This document shows positions 47,270 through 58,813 of a stretch of DNA of 64,000 nt, in pieces; the first letter of the stretch is position 1; each line of letters starts with the position of its first letter. Below the pieces are notes generated by a model that was not told the origin of the DNA, did no database searches, and was given only the letters and a program-made list of their open reading frames with translations. Origin of the DNA: Amphirosellinia nigrospora (taxonomy: Eukaryota; Ascomycota; Sordariomycetes; Xylariales; Xylariaceae); contig SCHM01000001.1 of NCBI GenBank assembly GCA_004123355.1, forward strand, positions 5,014,001 to 5,078,000, written 5' to 3'. Made by a program: the position numbers and the translations under genes.

Positions 47270-49893
47270 ATGGCTGCTGCAGTGGAAGCCAATGCCGCTA
47301 GAGGCCATGGGGAGCTTGATGGCGACATCTCACCAGGACATCCAGCTATTCGCCCAATGAGCGCCGCCAACACCGATCTCGAGCCACTCGTGATGCGCGC
47401 AGACCCAGACGCATCGGCTACCGTAACAGACTTCCTCGACTTCACCGAACATCTACCCTCCGACATCAGCCGCTCCCTTACCCTGATTGCGCAACTTGAC
47501 GGTTCCTACATCGAATCGTCTGCTGCTGTCAACGAACTCACCACGACCTGGGGAAAGCTGCCCGCCCTCACCCCTAATGAGCGCGTCGACCCTGTCAAGC
47601 TTCGTGCCGCCATATCGGATAAGCTGAACCACGCCCTCAGTTCCCGTGCCTACGCCCATGCTGAGGCATGTCGCATGCAGGATATCGTTAATAGACATTA
47701 TAACAGGATCCAGACCATCCTGGGCAAGCTTCACACGATGCACGACAATTTTCCTACAGTAGAAGAACAAGAACAAAGGAGCCCTGTACAGTCCAGATCG
47801 CCACAGATGACCCGCGGTCCCAAGATCACCCTTCGTCTGGATAGCAATGGAGAGAAGATGCGACCACGGCGAATCATCGTTCCGGGAGAGGTGCTCGGCC
47901 CTCACGAGATTGATTTTAATGTCTATAGCGACTCCAGTGGAGATAGTTCTGAAGACGAAATCTCCGTTTCTCCTCCCAGACGGCCCATCGCGGAAGGGCC
48001 TCGTATCAAACTGGTCAAGCCGCCTAAGACACCTAAGCAGCAGAGACCACCAAAACCGGCTCGTTCGGCGCGTTCCAATGGGCGGGAGAATGGACCTCCT
48101 CCTATCTCAACGAGCACTGCCCTTGCAAAACTCAAACCACCACCCGAGAATGCCGTCCCAGGTAGCGCAGATGCCCCATGGCTTCAACTTACTCAATATG
48201 AACTTGCCAAGCTCAGAAAGAGGATGAAGAAGAATTCCCAATGGATTCCAAGTGATACTATGATTGCGCGAGAGCTTAAGATTCTCGGCCGCGGAGTCGA
48301 AGCATTCAAGGAAGCCCAGAAAAAAAGCTGAGGAGGAGGGAAGACCATTCGAGCCCACTCTACCAGCACCAATAGTAGATGCTGAATCCGGTGTTCAGCA
48401 TCCCCTGAAGGCGCCATCAGTGCCGATGCTTTGACCGCCGATGAGGTACAGTTGAGCAATCGCGGAATGAAACTCAATGAGGCTAAGAAACTCAAACGAG
48501 AGACCTTGGCTCGCATGGCCGCTGAAGAAGCAGAAGAATCAGCAAGGAAAATGGCGGAAGCTGCGCGGATAATTATGAACCATGAGGCGTCGCCGTCTGT
48601 ATCTGGTAGCTCGCAGGGCAAGTCCCAGGACGCGGGACAGAGTCAGGGCAAAGCGTCGAGCAAGTCTAAATCGAAAAACGGAAGCGCGAATCTTTGTCTG
48701 AGACACCGGCTCCGTCAGAGAAGCCCCAGGGCACCGAAAATCTACCTGCGAATCAAACACCGGCACCAGCACCGGCAGCCGTTCAGCCAGACAAGCCGCA
48801 GATAAAACGCACCAAGACCGAGACGCCAGTCCCACCCCTCAGATCACTCCGCGTCCTCCATCGGCGCCCCCGCCGCCTACCGCTGTTGCTCCACCGCCTA
48901 CGGTCCCAGTTGAGACACCGGTTCCAGTTCCACAAGTGGGTAGAACTGGCCTTACATCCAAGACACCTGTTCCGGTTCCTGTACCGATTACCGTCCCGTC
49001 GGACTCCTCTATTGTAGCTGTGAGAACGGCCGCGTCCTCGGGCCAGACAAGCCCAGTGCCCCCGTCCACTGTCACCACCACCGTTCCTACGAAGCCCCCG
49101 GCAGAAACACCAGTTCCTCCTCCTATTAAAACATCCACTACCCCATTCTTCCTCCAGTTCGGGATCTTCCTAAAGAGAAACCCGACAGACTATGCAGCCA
49201 GCTACAACTAGTCTCAAACAGCCCATCAACTCCCGTGGTAATACGCCGGCACCTATCCCGGTACCTGAGCAGCCCCCGCAACCAGCTCCTGCCCGACGAC
49301 CTGTCTCACGAGGCAAAGCGGCTAGCCAGGAACCTCCACCCACATTTGCAGCTGACCGGCCCCGACGTGCCAGCACCGCTAGGAACACTCCAGCTCCCGA
49401 AATCCGTCAGCCTAGCAAGCGCGCCAAACGACCTGCCCCAGGCGTGGTGACGACCAATTCTGGTGGTACCAGTGCTGTGGGCAAACGTAAGGCAGCACCA
49501 CGCAAGAAGGCCCGAGGTAATACCAAGAAGGATAAGGGCGCTAATCAACACCCCGAACCTGAGGTGGAAGTGGAGGTAGACGATGATGGCAATCTCATAG
49601 ATCCAAACGAGCCGAGATATTGTTTATGCAACAGAGTCAGCTTTGGCACTATGATCCAGTGCGATAACATTGACGTAAGCGAAATCATCCAAGGAAACAT
49701 ACAAACAAACCATACGCATGAAAAACTAACAAGAATCGGCAAGCAGAATTGCGAGAAAGAGTGGTTTCACCTTGAGTGTGTCGGGCTCTCCGAAATACCA
49801 GCGCGCACGACAAAGTGGTATTGTCCTCAGTGTCGCATTCTGTTGAATATAGGCGAACGAGGAGAAGTTACATCCCGGGGAGTGAAGATGTGA
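47270..49893 (+). CDS. ING-family PHD-finger protein
   Basis: ING proteins tether histone acetyltransferase or deacetylase complexes to H3K4me3; yeast members are Pho23, Yng1 and Yng2. Exons are 47270-49674 and 49747-49893, about 852 residues after frame repair. Residues ~45-165 form the ING N-terminal helical domain ([51 protein letters not shown]). A long Pro/Ser/Lys-rich middle is probably disordered. The C-terminal PHD finger has [18 protein letters not shown], then after the intron [14 protein letters not shown] and WYCPQCR, which provides the full C4HC3 set. Frame breaks, all explainable as missing bases, lie near 48325 (A run), 48405 (C5 to C4), 48678 (A6 to A5), 48837 (C5 to C4) and twice in 49140-49195. 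The missing bases total seven, which restores the frame. Whether this is the Pho23 or Yng orthologue is not decided. Confidence 0.82.
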
Positions 49894-50632
49894 AGTACGT
49901 CACATCAGTCTATTGAATGGCTCTCACGAGAAGCCAATCCATGGTTATTTCCTAGTTATGCGGTCTTCTTCGTGTGCCTGTTATCTACGGGAAACACTCG
50001 GCGTCATGGATTATCAACATCTGGCAGCTCATGGTTGTTGTTGTTGGATCCGCCATTTATGGAGTTCTAGGCATGATGATTACGGTTGTCTTGCTTATTT
50101 GAGGCACCGGGAAAACTGTGGGCTATGATACATGTCCGGTGTTTGGTGAACGGAGTTCAAGGCAATTAATAAGTGGTCAATCCGGCCCAATGGGTGAAAG
50201 AGGTGGCCCGATTGTTCAGGTAGTACGGGTTGACTTGACGAATAATTGACAAGGTGATTTTGCCTCGCCACGGCTTGTACGAGTAAACTTCATAGGCAGC
50301 TGTAACACACAATGCGCATAACTTCCAAAGGATTTTGTTTAGTCTCTTACCCATCTGCGAATGGTCTACGTGCAAGCGAACGAAGTTGATGCTGAACACG
50401 GGTTGCATCGATTGGCACCCGGGACTTCTTAGCCCCGCAACCTGTGTTCTGTGATGCAACCGACCTCCCCAACACGTTCCTCAAGCATAAATGAGAATAA
50501 GCAGTCGCTTCATAATCTAGTTTTGAGTATATTATCTCGATTGATTACCATAGCCTGGATCAGCGAATACGTGTATTTTCTTACGTCACGGATATGCCTA
50601 TTTTGTCAAGCTCGGCTAGAAGTACGGTGAAC
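49894..50632. other. Intergenic region
   Basis: No gene is seen between the ING gene and the SnoaL-like gene. Open frames are short and without domains. Confidence 0.5.
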
Positions 50633-51314
50633 ATGGCCGACTACACAGCTAATTATCCGACGAACATCGAAGTCGATGAGAAATCCAAGAGTTTTATCTC
50701 GTCCTTTTACGCGGTCTCGGATGACCCGGCGAAGAACGAAGAATGGGTGGACTATTTCACCCCCCTTGCTTACGTTAGTATGGGGGACAAGAGGGCGTGG
50801 GGTGAAGAAGGTTTGAGGCCGCCCTTGATGTGATCTGTCGAGTGTTTACTAGCTAATACCTAGAAATAGAAATTCGGAAATTGCGCGAGGGCATGTGGGA
50901 GAATAGTAAGTCGCCTTGTTCCCATAATTCTACATTCTATCTTAATCATCGACCTTAAATATCAGCCATTCATCCGCGAGCCCTGCTAACCTCGATAATT
51001 CTATCTAGTCAAGTCTCGAAGGCATAAGCTGGAAAAGATATTCCCGGCTACGTTTGAAAGAAATGAAGTCGGACCCCACTGGGCATTTGAGTATATGCTA
51101 CACGGCACGGTCGACTATGAGATGAAGAACGGGGAGAAGATCTATGCGCAATGGGCTGGACATGCAAGTATTGTAGATGAGGGCGGGCTGAAGCTTGGGT
51201 TTTATGACGTTTATATTCGCATGTAAGTCGACGCACGCTATACTTATTCATTGGAAGTCCGTGTAGTTCTGGGTTGACTGAGAATTACATTGTATTAGCG
51301 TACCATCAGCATAG
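50633..51314 (+). CDS. NTF2/SnoaL-like fold protein
   Basis: Four exons: 50633-50810, 50864-50905, 51009-51222 and 51299-51314, giving 149 residues with no frame break. It starts MADYTANYPTNIEV; an in-frame ATG at 50594 would add 13 residues. The pattern is that of an NTF2-like alpha+beta cone: an N-terminal helix SKSFISSFYAVSDDPAKNEE, WVDYFTPLAYVSMGD, GMWENIKSRRHKLEKIFPA, and strands HWAFEYMLHGTVDYEMKNGE, YAQWAGHASIVDEGG and GFYDVYIRI. Such proteins in fungi are often small, soluble and of unknown substrate. The last exon codes only the final five residues. Confidence 0.75.
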
Positions 51315-53488
51315 AGCCTCACACCCGAGCGCTATTGGGCGAAGTGCAGTGAGTCGGTCGACTTTGGGGCTTAACTAACTAACTACCTAACCTAGCAAGT
51401 GGCAATAACATGACCTAGGTGAATCTCACATTAGATCTAAATCGTTATGATGTAGTAATCATACCTAGAAATGACTAGACGAGTTGATCTGAAGGCCACG
51501 GGGCGTGGGTATCAGCTGACTTCTGTCATTCTCTAAAGTTACGTAGACCTTCCTCTATGTAATTAACCCGCTGTTACCATATTGTCACTAGGAATCCTAA
51601 GGTGATTGCTAATTATGACCCTCCCATCCGTTGAGAATTAGTAAAACTACCCTACAACAGACGTTGCCGCGCTGAAAGGCGTGATGAATCATCCGGAGTC
51701 GAGAACGCAACTCGGTGTCATACCGGATGTACTTTGCCTACATGCGATGAAGTCATCGGTGTCTCGGGTCGAAGTCTCGAGCTTATCGTCAGTCGCTGCC
51801 CTCAACCTGTGCCTGAAACAGACCATTCGCCTGTTTATTATGCCGTTATTCCCCGGCTGACTCGTCGTCTTTTTCGCTCAAAGCAATTAGATAGATACCT
51901 CCCTACATACCTACCTAAGGTAAGGGCGGATAGAGGGAGCTACCCAGCTATCTTACGTACCTAGAGATACCTACATTACATGAATGAAAAGCGATGACGC
52001 AGTATATATAAGTATGGTAGTGTACACACTTGTACACTTCTGCCGGAATGCATTGCGTGAGGTACAAGGTACTTGGACTGAGGGAGCACAGCGGATAAGT
52101 CTCACATGAATCCGGGGAGATATTAGCTTTGGCCCAAGTGGCCAGGGTGGTCGGCTGGCTACGTCCTATCAGTGATCATTAGTTACCCCTCCATCTGCCT
52201 CTCGAACAATGTGCCCCTCATCCGTGTCACTTGGACGTCGACCTGGGTCCAGCGATTTGCCTGGTCCTATAGGTATCTGCATCATGCACCCAACGGTTGA
52301 TCTGCCTACATATATCTCTTTACTGCTGTGCTCGCATGTATGTACCTATGCTATACGTCCTTACACAACTCATATACGTCGGCCTCAGTTGATGGCGATG
52401 AGGTCTGTCTACAGTCTACACGTGTCGAACCGGATACCGAATGCCACTCTACTACTGTATGCATATCTAGATGGGCTAAACTTGAAGGAGCTGAGATGAT
52501 CACCAGGTTTAAATGTAGGTACTCGAGACAGCATGCAGGACTAGGCGATCTCAGCTCATCTGAGTGCATCCCACATGCCACCACTCCCACTTTACACTTT
52601 CCACTTTTCCACTATTCCACTATTTCCCTGAGTGCCTGAATTAGGCCTTGGAACAGGCTGCGCAGCCCTCCTTGTCGCTATCAGGCAGCGCCGAGGTACA
52701 TGAGGCGCGCTGGCCGCCCGGCCTTATCGTAGGTATCGCCGCGTCCCCACCTCCCCACCTCCCCACCTCCTCGACCCTTGATGTAGAACCCCCTGTCGAT
52801 ACCTAAAAGGGTACCTTGGCGGGCCTGTGGTGACCTGTCTGACCTGTCCCGGTGCAGGCGTCTGGTGCTCTATCCTTGGCTTAATCCCATCACAGGAAGG
52901 GCTACAGCTGTCTCAGTGCTATGTACCTGGTACTGCAGGTAGATACCTGCCCCGCCATACCTCTTATCCTCGTCCGCGTCCTCATCCTCGCTCGCCATTG
53001 ACGACACTTGATCTAGCCCTCTCTATCATATGCTTCTTCCTTCGACTCTCACTGTTCTCGTCCCTTCTTTGACCTAGCACATCCCATGTGAATAAACCTC
53101 TTTTTAGTTTTCATTGTCTGCTTCTATTAGATGAAATAAGTGTGAAAAGCCAGTTGAACCATCTCCGGTCACCCGCGAAACCGTGACAATATCATTCTCT
53201 GCCTGAACTGTATATCCGTCCTTTGTTCTTCCCCGCCGACCTTCTCGGACATCCTATCGGCGCTTTGATACGCGCGCTTGGTTTCGTCATTACGCCCCGA
53301 TCAACGACACGCCTTCTCGCGAACCCTATTATCGCCCCGTAGACCCACGATACTGCCACAGGTTGAGTCTCCTTGGTTGCCTCCTTCGACCGGCGCTCTG
53401 CGAGACTGACAACGACGAGCCTCGCTCCTAAGAGAGCTCTTCTGCTGGCGAGCAGGAAACTGCCCCAGCATACTGCCAGCATCGCTCT
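51315..53488. other. Long intergenic region with TACCTA motifs and CCCCACCT repeat
   Basis: No gene is supported. Features are ACTAACTAACTACCTAACCTAG at about 51375-51396, ACCTACCTAAGGTAAG at about 51908-51923, and a CTCCCCACCT triplicate at about 52746-52770. The end is probably the leader of the BCAS3-like gene. Confidence 0.5.
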
Positions 53489-56400
53489 ATGCCCGGTTCG
53501 TCAACCCACGATCCGTCTCCGACGTCGGACTCTTCTCTTCCCCGAGCCCGCCTCGCCAGAAACGAAAACAGAAGCTTACACGGAGCAATTCTCCAGGTTC
53601 TAAGAAGAAGGACAAAAATGCCAAAGATAGTGGTGGAGTTGTTGCGGCGGTGACGAAGCATAGGGCCAAGCTTGGGTATGTCCGCAGCCCCCTCTAGCCC
53701 CTATTCTAGTTGTTGGTCGCTAGCAGGGTCTCCTATTCTATAGGGGCCGGAACCTTACCGCTCCGTGCTTGATTCCAGTGTCTTTCAGCCATGGCCTATA
53801 CACGATAACGTCTGACATTGATTTTCTATAGTAATGGCAGTTCCGGCAAGGACGTCACGCCGCCCGATGAGTCACTCGTATTCCAGTCTCCAGAACTAGA
53901 GCCTACCGCGCCAGCCTCAATCCCGACCAACGGCAATCCTTCGGTATCACCCCTATTAAATGCCTTGTCAGCCACGTCGGCTTCTGCAAGCACGGCTCTC
54001 AGTGCCAATGACTGGTCGAGGGCGACTGGGCCTCTTGCTGGTTCTCCATCTAACCTGATCAGCATCATGGGAGACTCGCCGCCCACACAGCCGTCATCAT
54101 ATGAGGATTCAAGGGGTTTGCCGTATGCTTGGAGTTCTCATCAGCAGCAACAACAGCAGCAGCAACAGTGGCGGCATCATGGTAGTAACATTCCTTATTC
54201 TGCTTCCCCGCCTACTGGAGGTAGACGGCCTTTGAGTTATCAAATGGATCATTACCCGGCCAGTGAATTTCGCTCTCAAATGTCTACGCCTTCTAATGCA
54301 CGGCGAAGTTCTATGCACTCGCCTTTCCCGCCACCCCGACTTGGGGCCAATCCGCCTCTACCCCACCAACCTCAAGCTCACTTTTATGGTGCCCCAGACA
54401 TTGATTTCGACATACACCACAAGACAGGCTTAAAAGCTGGAGAAAGAGGTTTCTATTTTGGCTTTGATACACTCCCTCGGTTGGAAAACGGTCAGACGTC
54501 TGGTAACGACCACGTCGTTCTCGCAGGCTATGAAGGTGGTATGGACATATACAGCGTTAATAAGAGGGGGGTAGAGCCGCTCGCTACTCTAAAAGGGTTA
54601 CGAGGTGGCGTTTATAACGCGAGGATATTACCGTGGAACGGCACATCGGACCCGTTTGGAATATTCCCCTTAGTTGCTGTCGTGGTCCATGGGCCTGTGC
54701 CGCCGGCTAATGCCCCCGACATTGCGTTAGAATCGGCCGTGGACAATACCTCAAGCCCCGGTTAGAAGGTATCAATACTCCACAATCGGACACCAACCAG
54801 CGCCAAATAAATGTTGGGAAGGGCGTGCCAATTATTGAGGCTTACCAGACTTCAGTCGAGGTATACTCTTTGGCGACTAACCAACTAATTGATGTGTTGT
54901 TGCAAGCACCCAAAATACCATTCAAGGCATCGGTAGCGAGCCCGGTCTTTAGGAGCCCTCCCCCTGGTGCATTTCAAGTCTACGCCGAAGATAGAACCAT
55001 AGTGGTGGCTTCAGGTGCAACAGGGGAATGCTGGGTTTATCGACAGGTGATGTATGAACAAGATCCCGGCTATGGGTTCAACTGTGTTGGGAAGCTATGG
55101 ACAAGTTTGCAACAAAGCGTCAAGGGTGATTCAACACCAGAAGATGAAACCGCATCGACTCCGGTACCTTCACGAAAACGGCCACACGCGCCGATTCTTG
55201 CAATCAGCGGGAGATGGTTAGCCTACTGTCCACCGCCCTCTTCGTCTCAAATTGCCTTGAATGGCTCGATCCCAGTACCCGTGGAGGGGAAAGCACCAGG
55301 GTTGTCGACAGTCACTTCTCCTGTGCTGCCAATCGAGAGTTCGGAGGTTGAACAACCCATGATCGATGGTGTCATGAACCGGATTATGAGGGAGACGACA
55401 CAGGAATTCATACAAGGAGCGCGTTGGGTTGGTAAGCAGAGTATGCAGCTGTGGAACAACTATTGGAAACCTGGACAGCAACCGCCCGCTAGACAATCGA
55501 CTGTGGGTTCACCACCTTGGGGCCAAGGGTATGCCGGACGGTCAGAGGCTGCACAATTTCCACCAACCTATGGGGTCTCTGGTCAAGCTGTTACGAAGGA
55601 ACCGGGACTCATATCGATCATTGATATACACAGCCTAATGAGTTCTACTACTATCCATCCCACCACAACGTTTAAGCCGCCGCTTGGGTGTAGCTTTTTG
55701 TCCTTTTCTCCCACAGGATTGTCTCTGTTTACTGCAAGCATTAGGGGGGATGTGCAAACAGTCTGGGATCTGATGCGTATTCAGCATACAAAGTCATCCT
55801 CCTTACAGAACTCGCAGCCAAATAACGGACATGCAACCCGAGTCCGACAGGTTGCTCAGTTCTCGCGTATGACTGTCGCTCGCATTGTGGACATTGCATG
55901 GGCCAGACCAAACGGTGAAAGAGCTGCCATGGTCACGGAGAGGGGCACTGTACATATGTTAGATATGCCACCGAGCGCTTACACGTGGCCACCTCCACGT
56001 AGGCGCGTTGCCGCACCGGAGACGACTCGCGGGGGGTCTGAAAATGCCTCCTCGGCTGTTTCCATAGCTTCGAATGTTCTGAGCTCTGCGTACGGGGCCA
56101 CTCGACCGCTGCTTAACACGCATCGTCGGAGCACCTCTAATTCGCAAGGCACGTCGACTATAATGGACCACGCTAGTTATGGGGGGAAGGTCCTTGCCGC
56201 AGGAATTAGCCATTCTTTAGGCAATGCCGGAACCGCCATAAACCATCTGCGTCACACTGGCGAGAATCGGGTGAGCTTGCCTTTGAGAAACATGTTGGCT
56301 GGACCGTCATGTTCTACGTGGATCACAGGCAGGAAGCACCACACCTTGTTTGTGGTGGGTGATGGTCAGGTTAGAATGTTTCCAAGCAAAAGCCGTAGGC

Positions 56401-57086
56401 CAAGCGTTCGGAAAGACCGGCCACGCAATGCCCGTGGAACCAGATACAACGATTTCAAGTTACGGGACCTACCAAACGACCTGATTGCCCCATCAATCAA
56501 GCAGATGATAGATCCAATTGAAGATCTCGATCTTTCAAATCCAGACCACGACGGTGGCAATACATTAGTTCTTCATCCCCGACCACGCCTGACAGAACTA
56601 GACCGTAGTCCCGAGGCAGCGATACCCCAGGCGGAGATAGAGTCAAACGCGCCGTACCAACCGTTTCATACCGATAGGCGGGTAAGCCTTCATTTATGCA
56701 AAGACGAAAGTAGTGAGAATGGCCGGTCCTCTGTTATACGGCACGCACAGTCGGCGACTCTGGATGATATACAAATGCCCTACAAGCGTCGTGACAAAAA
56801 ATCTGTCACAAGCCAAGCATGGGCCTTCGGACAACCCATTAGCACCGTCAAATTGGATCTCGGCTTGCCAATCATCATAGACGAGGATGTCAGTAATAGT
56901 ATTGATGATCACCGAGCCTTGCCTGTATCAGCTATGGAACGAGTCTTGCAGGTTGGTGAGAATGACGAGCAGATTGTTGTCACAACGCGGCGCCGGCGAG
57001 GTGGTGGCCGGGCAGTCGGTGGCGATGAAGACGGATTCTTTGAAGACGATTGTGAAGTGCTCGATTTTGCTGACCAGCGAGTATGA
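53489..57086 (+). CDS. BCAS3-like WD40 protein
   Basis: Two exons (53489-53675 and 53832-57086) encode about 1147 residues. The N-terminal ~280 residues are Ser/Pro-rich with nine consecutive glutamines (54142-54168). WD40-type blades begin at GFYFGFDTLPRLENG and VVLAGYEGGMDIYSVNKRG, continuing with VEVYSLATNQLIDVLL and CSFLSFSPTGLSLFTASIRG, then DVQTVWDLMRIQH. A BCAS3-type segment follows EQPMIDGVMNRIM (TTQEFIQGARWVGKQSMQLW). The C-terminus is disordered and ends FADQRV. Animal BCAS3 binds phosphoinositides with PHAF1 and is recruited to autophagosome formation sites; a related role here is inference. Single bases are missing near 53541 (C5 to C4) and 54750 (C3 to C2), which together restore the frame. 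Confidence 0.82.
54142..54168 (+). repeat. CAG/CAA glutamine-codon tract
   Basis: Nine consecutive Gln codons (mixed CAG and CAA) lie in the disordered N-terminal part of the BCAS3-like protein. The mixed codons argue against recent slippage. Confidence 0.95.
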
Positions 57087-57712
57087 CACAAATAGTGTGA
57101 CAACCTGAGTTTTGTGTTTTTTGTTACAACTGACTTGAGTTTGCCCTTGTAACGTCACTTGATCTGAAGGTCAAAGTCCAGTAGCCCTACTCAAGTGCGG
57201 ATCGCTACAACGGCTTCGTCGTCCTTTCACCTACTGATTACACAATTAGTCTGGAGTTGGAGTAATGGTGTCGATTCCAACGCTACTCACCGACATTTGA
57301 CATGGCACATTATGCATGGTGTCGCTCGCATAATGAGCTAATTAGTCACAATACAATAGACACATTTGAAGTCAATCGTTGTTTACTTCTAGACTCGTGA
57401 AATTCGCCCTAACTGGCATAGGCATTATTTTGCTATCCTGATAATGCAGCGTCAAGATCTTTGGCAGCAAAATTGGAGATGTGAAGACAATGTCTTGTAG
57501 ATGAATTTATTTTGCCAATATATTAATTTTTTTGAGTACTTTCACGCCACCGGATGAACCGCCTCACAGTCTCTGAGGAGTTTTCCCATTACGTGGATGG
57601 CGAAGAGAGTCTATCTGCTATCATTTCCCCGTTTTATGAGCCAGTCAGTCAGCCCCCGAATGAGTCTGTCTCTCTATCTCACTTCCTTTCCCTCATCTCC
57701 CCGCTTTCTCGT
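57087..57712. other. Intergenic region between convergent genes
   Basis: This holds the 3' flanks of the BCAS3-like gene and DPM2. No gene is seen. Confidence 0.5.
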
Positions 57713-58241
57713 CTACGCCTTCTTCTTAGCGGCGACGGCCTTGGCCTTGGCCGCCTTCTTCCTGTTGCTCCGAATCATGACGACGCTCAGGAAGGAGCCG
57801 ACGACGGCGGAGCCCAGCAGGATCAGGATAACGGGTATGCGGATGGCCCACTCGCGCGGGGGAAAGATGCTGTGGAGAGGGTGGTCGAGGTCGACGAAGG
57901 GCTGGTTGGCTCTTGGTCAGTAAAGTTCCGCAACGCCTTAGGTGGAGGCGAGAAGGAAGGGGTGAGAGAGGGGGGGAGTTGGTATAGGCCGGCTTAGTTT
58001 GGTTTGTTACGTACCATTGCCAACGTCCAGATCGAGTAGTAGAGGAAGACGACGGTGGCGGCCACGAGCATGGCGAGGCCGACGAGAGTCCCGAGCTAAT
58101 GTGTGAGAGATCCGTGTTAGCTCCATGATGGCAAATTCGGTCTTTATGTAGACTGAGTGTGTAGTGTGTATGGTGATGCTGGACTTGTGATCGATAGATA
58201 GATAGGTCCAAGCATGACAGGTTAGATGCGCCACGTACCAT
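57713..58241 (-). CDS. DPM2: DPM2, regulatory subunit of dolichol-phosphate mannose synthase
   Basis: DPM2 is a small ER membrane protein that stabilises the catalytic Dpm1 subunit (with Dpm3) and so supports N-glycosylation, O-mannosylation and GPI anchors. Exons are 58239-58241 (only the ATG), 58015-58095 and 57713-57901, giving 90 residues with no frame break. The first membrane span reads LGTLVGLAMLVAATVVFLYY. The conserved luminal loop PFVDLDHPLH follows at the third exon. The second span is WAIRIPVILILLGSAVVGSF, ending in a basic tail MIRSNRKKAAKAKA with a KKKA-type C-terminus suited to ER retention. Splice sites are clean (donors GTACGT, acceptors TTAG and CCAG). The length agrees with the family. 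Confidence 0.9.
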
Positions 58242-58813
58242 TGTCGATTGAGTTCTGGTGAGGAATAGAATATGGTAAAGAGAATAATGGTGTTAAAACC
58301 TAGATAAGTTGAGTCGGATACTCGTTGAGGTTGCGATAGTCTAGATTATGGCTCGGGTTTCCTGTCGTGTGTTGTTGAGATGTGTTGCTGGCGGTTACCT
58401 ACTTGAGGCCAATGGGGTTGAGTGACGCTAATAAAAATGTCTAATTGACACGATACCTGCCAGACGCGACGGGGCCGGACGCTGAGGGGCAGGGGGGAGC
58501 TAACCTGTGTGATAAGTGCCTGCGTAGTGGGTCGTGACCTGTCGATCAGATGTGGGGCTAAGCAAAGTCTTGGCAGTCACCACGCCAATCACGCTAGAGC
58601 CGCAAGAGTGTTCTCCACTATATTTTACCAGCCTTGTTCAACATTCAGAACGCTGTGTTGCCTACCCCAAACCTTCAACTACAAACCGCGAACTGCTTCA
58701 CCAACGATCCAACCCCAATCGCAAATAAAGAAGCATCATCCCCCGTGTTATGAGCGTAATTAACACCGCGCACTAAGAGATCATAATGGCTGAGGTTCGC
58801 GACCACATCTCAT
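58242..58813. promoter_or_regulatory. Divergent promoter between DPM2 and CWC22
   Basis: About 570 bases separate the starts. The C/A-rich part at 58640-58745 is probably the CWC22 leader. An alternative ATG at 58786 ([11 protein letters not shown]) lies out of frame with the chosen start unless two bases are missing. Confidence 0.4.
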
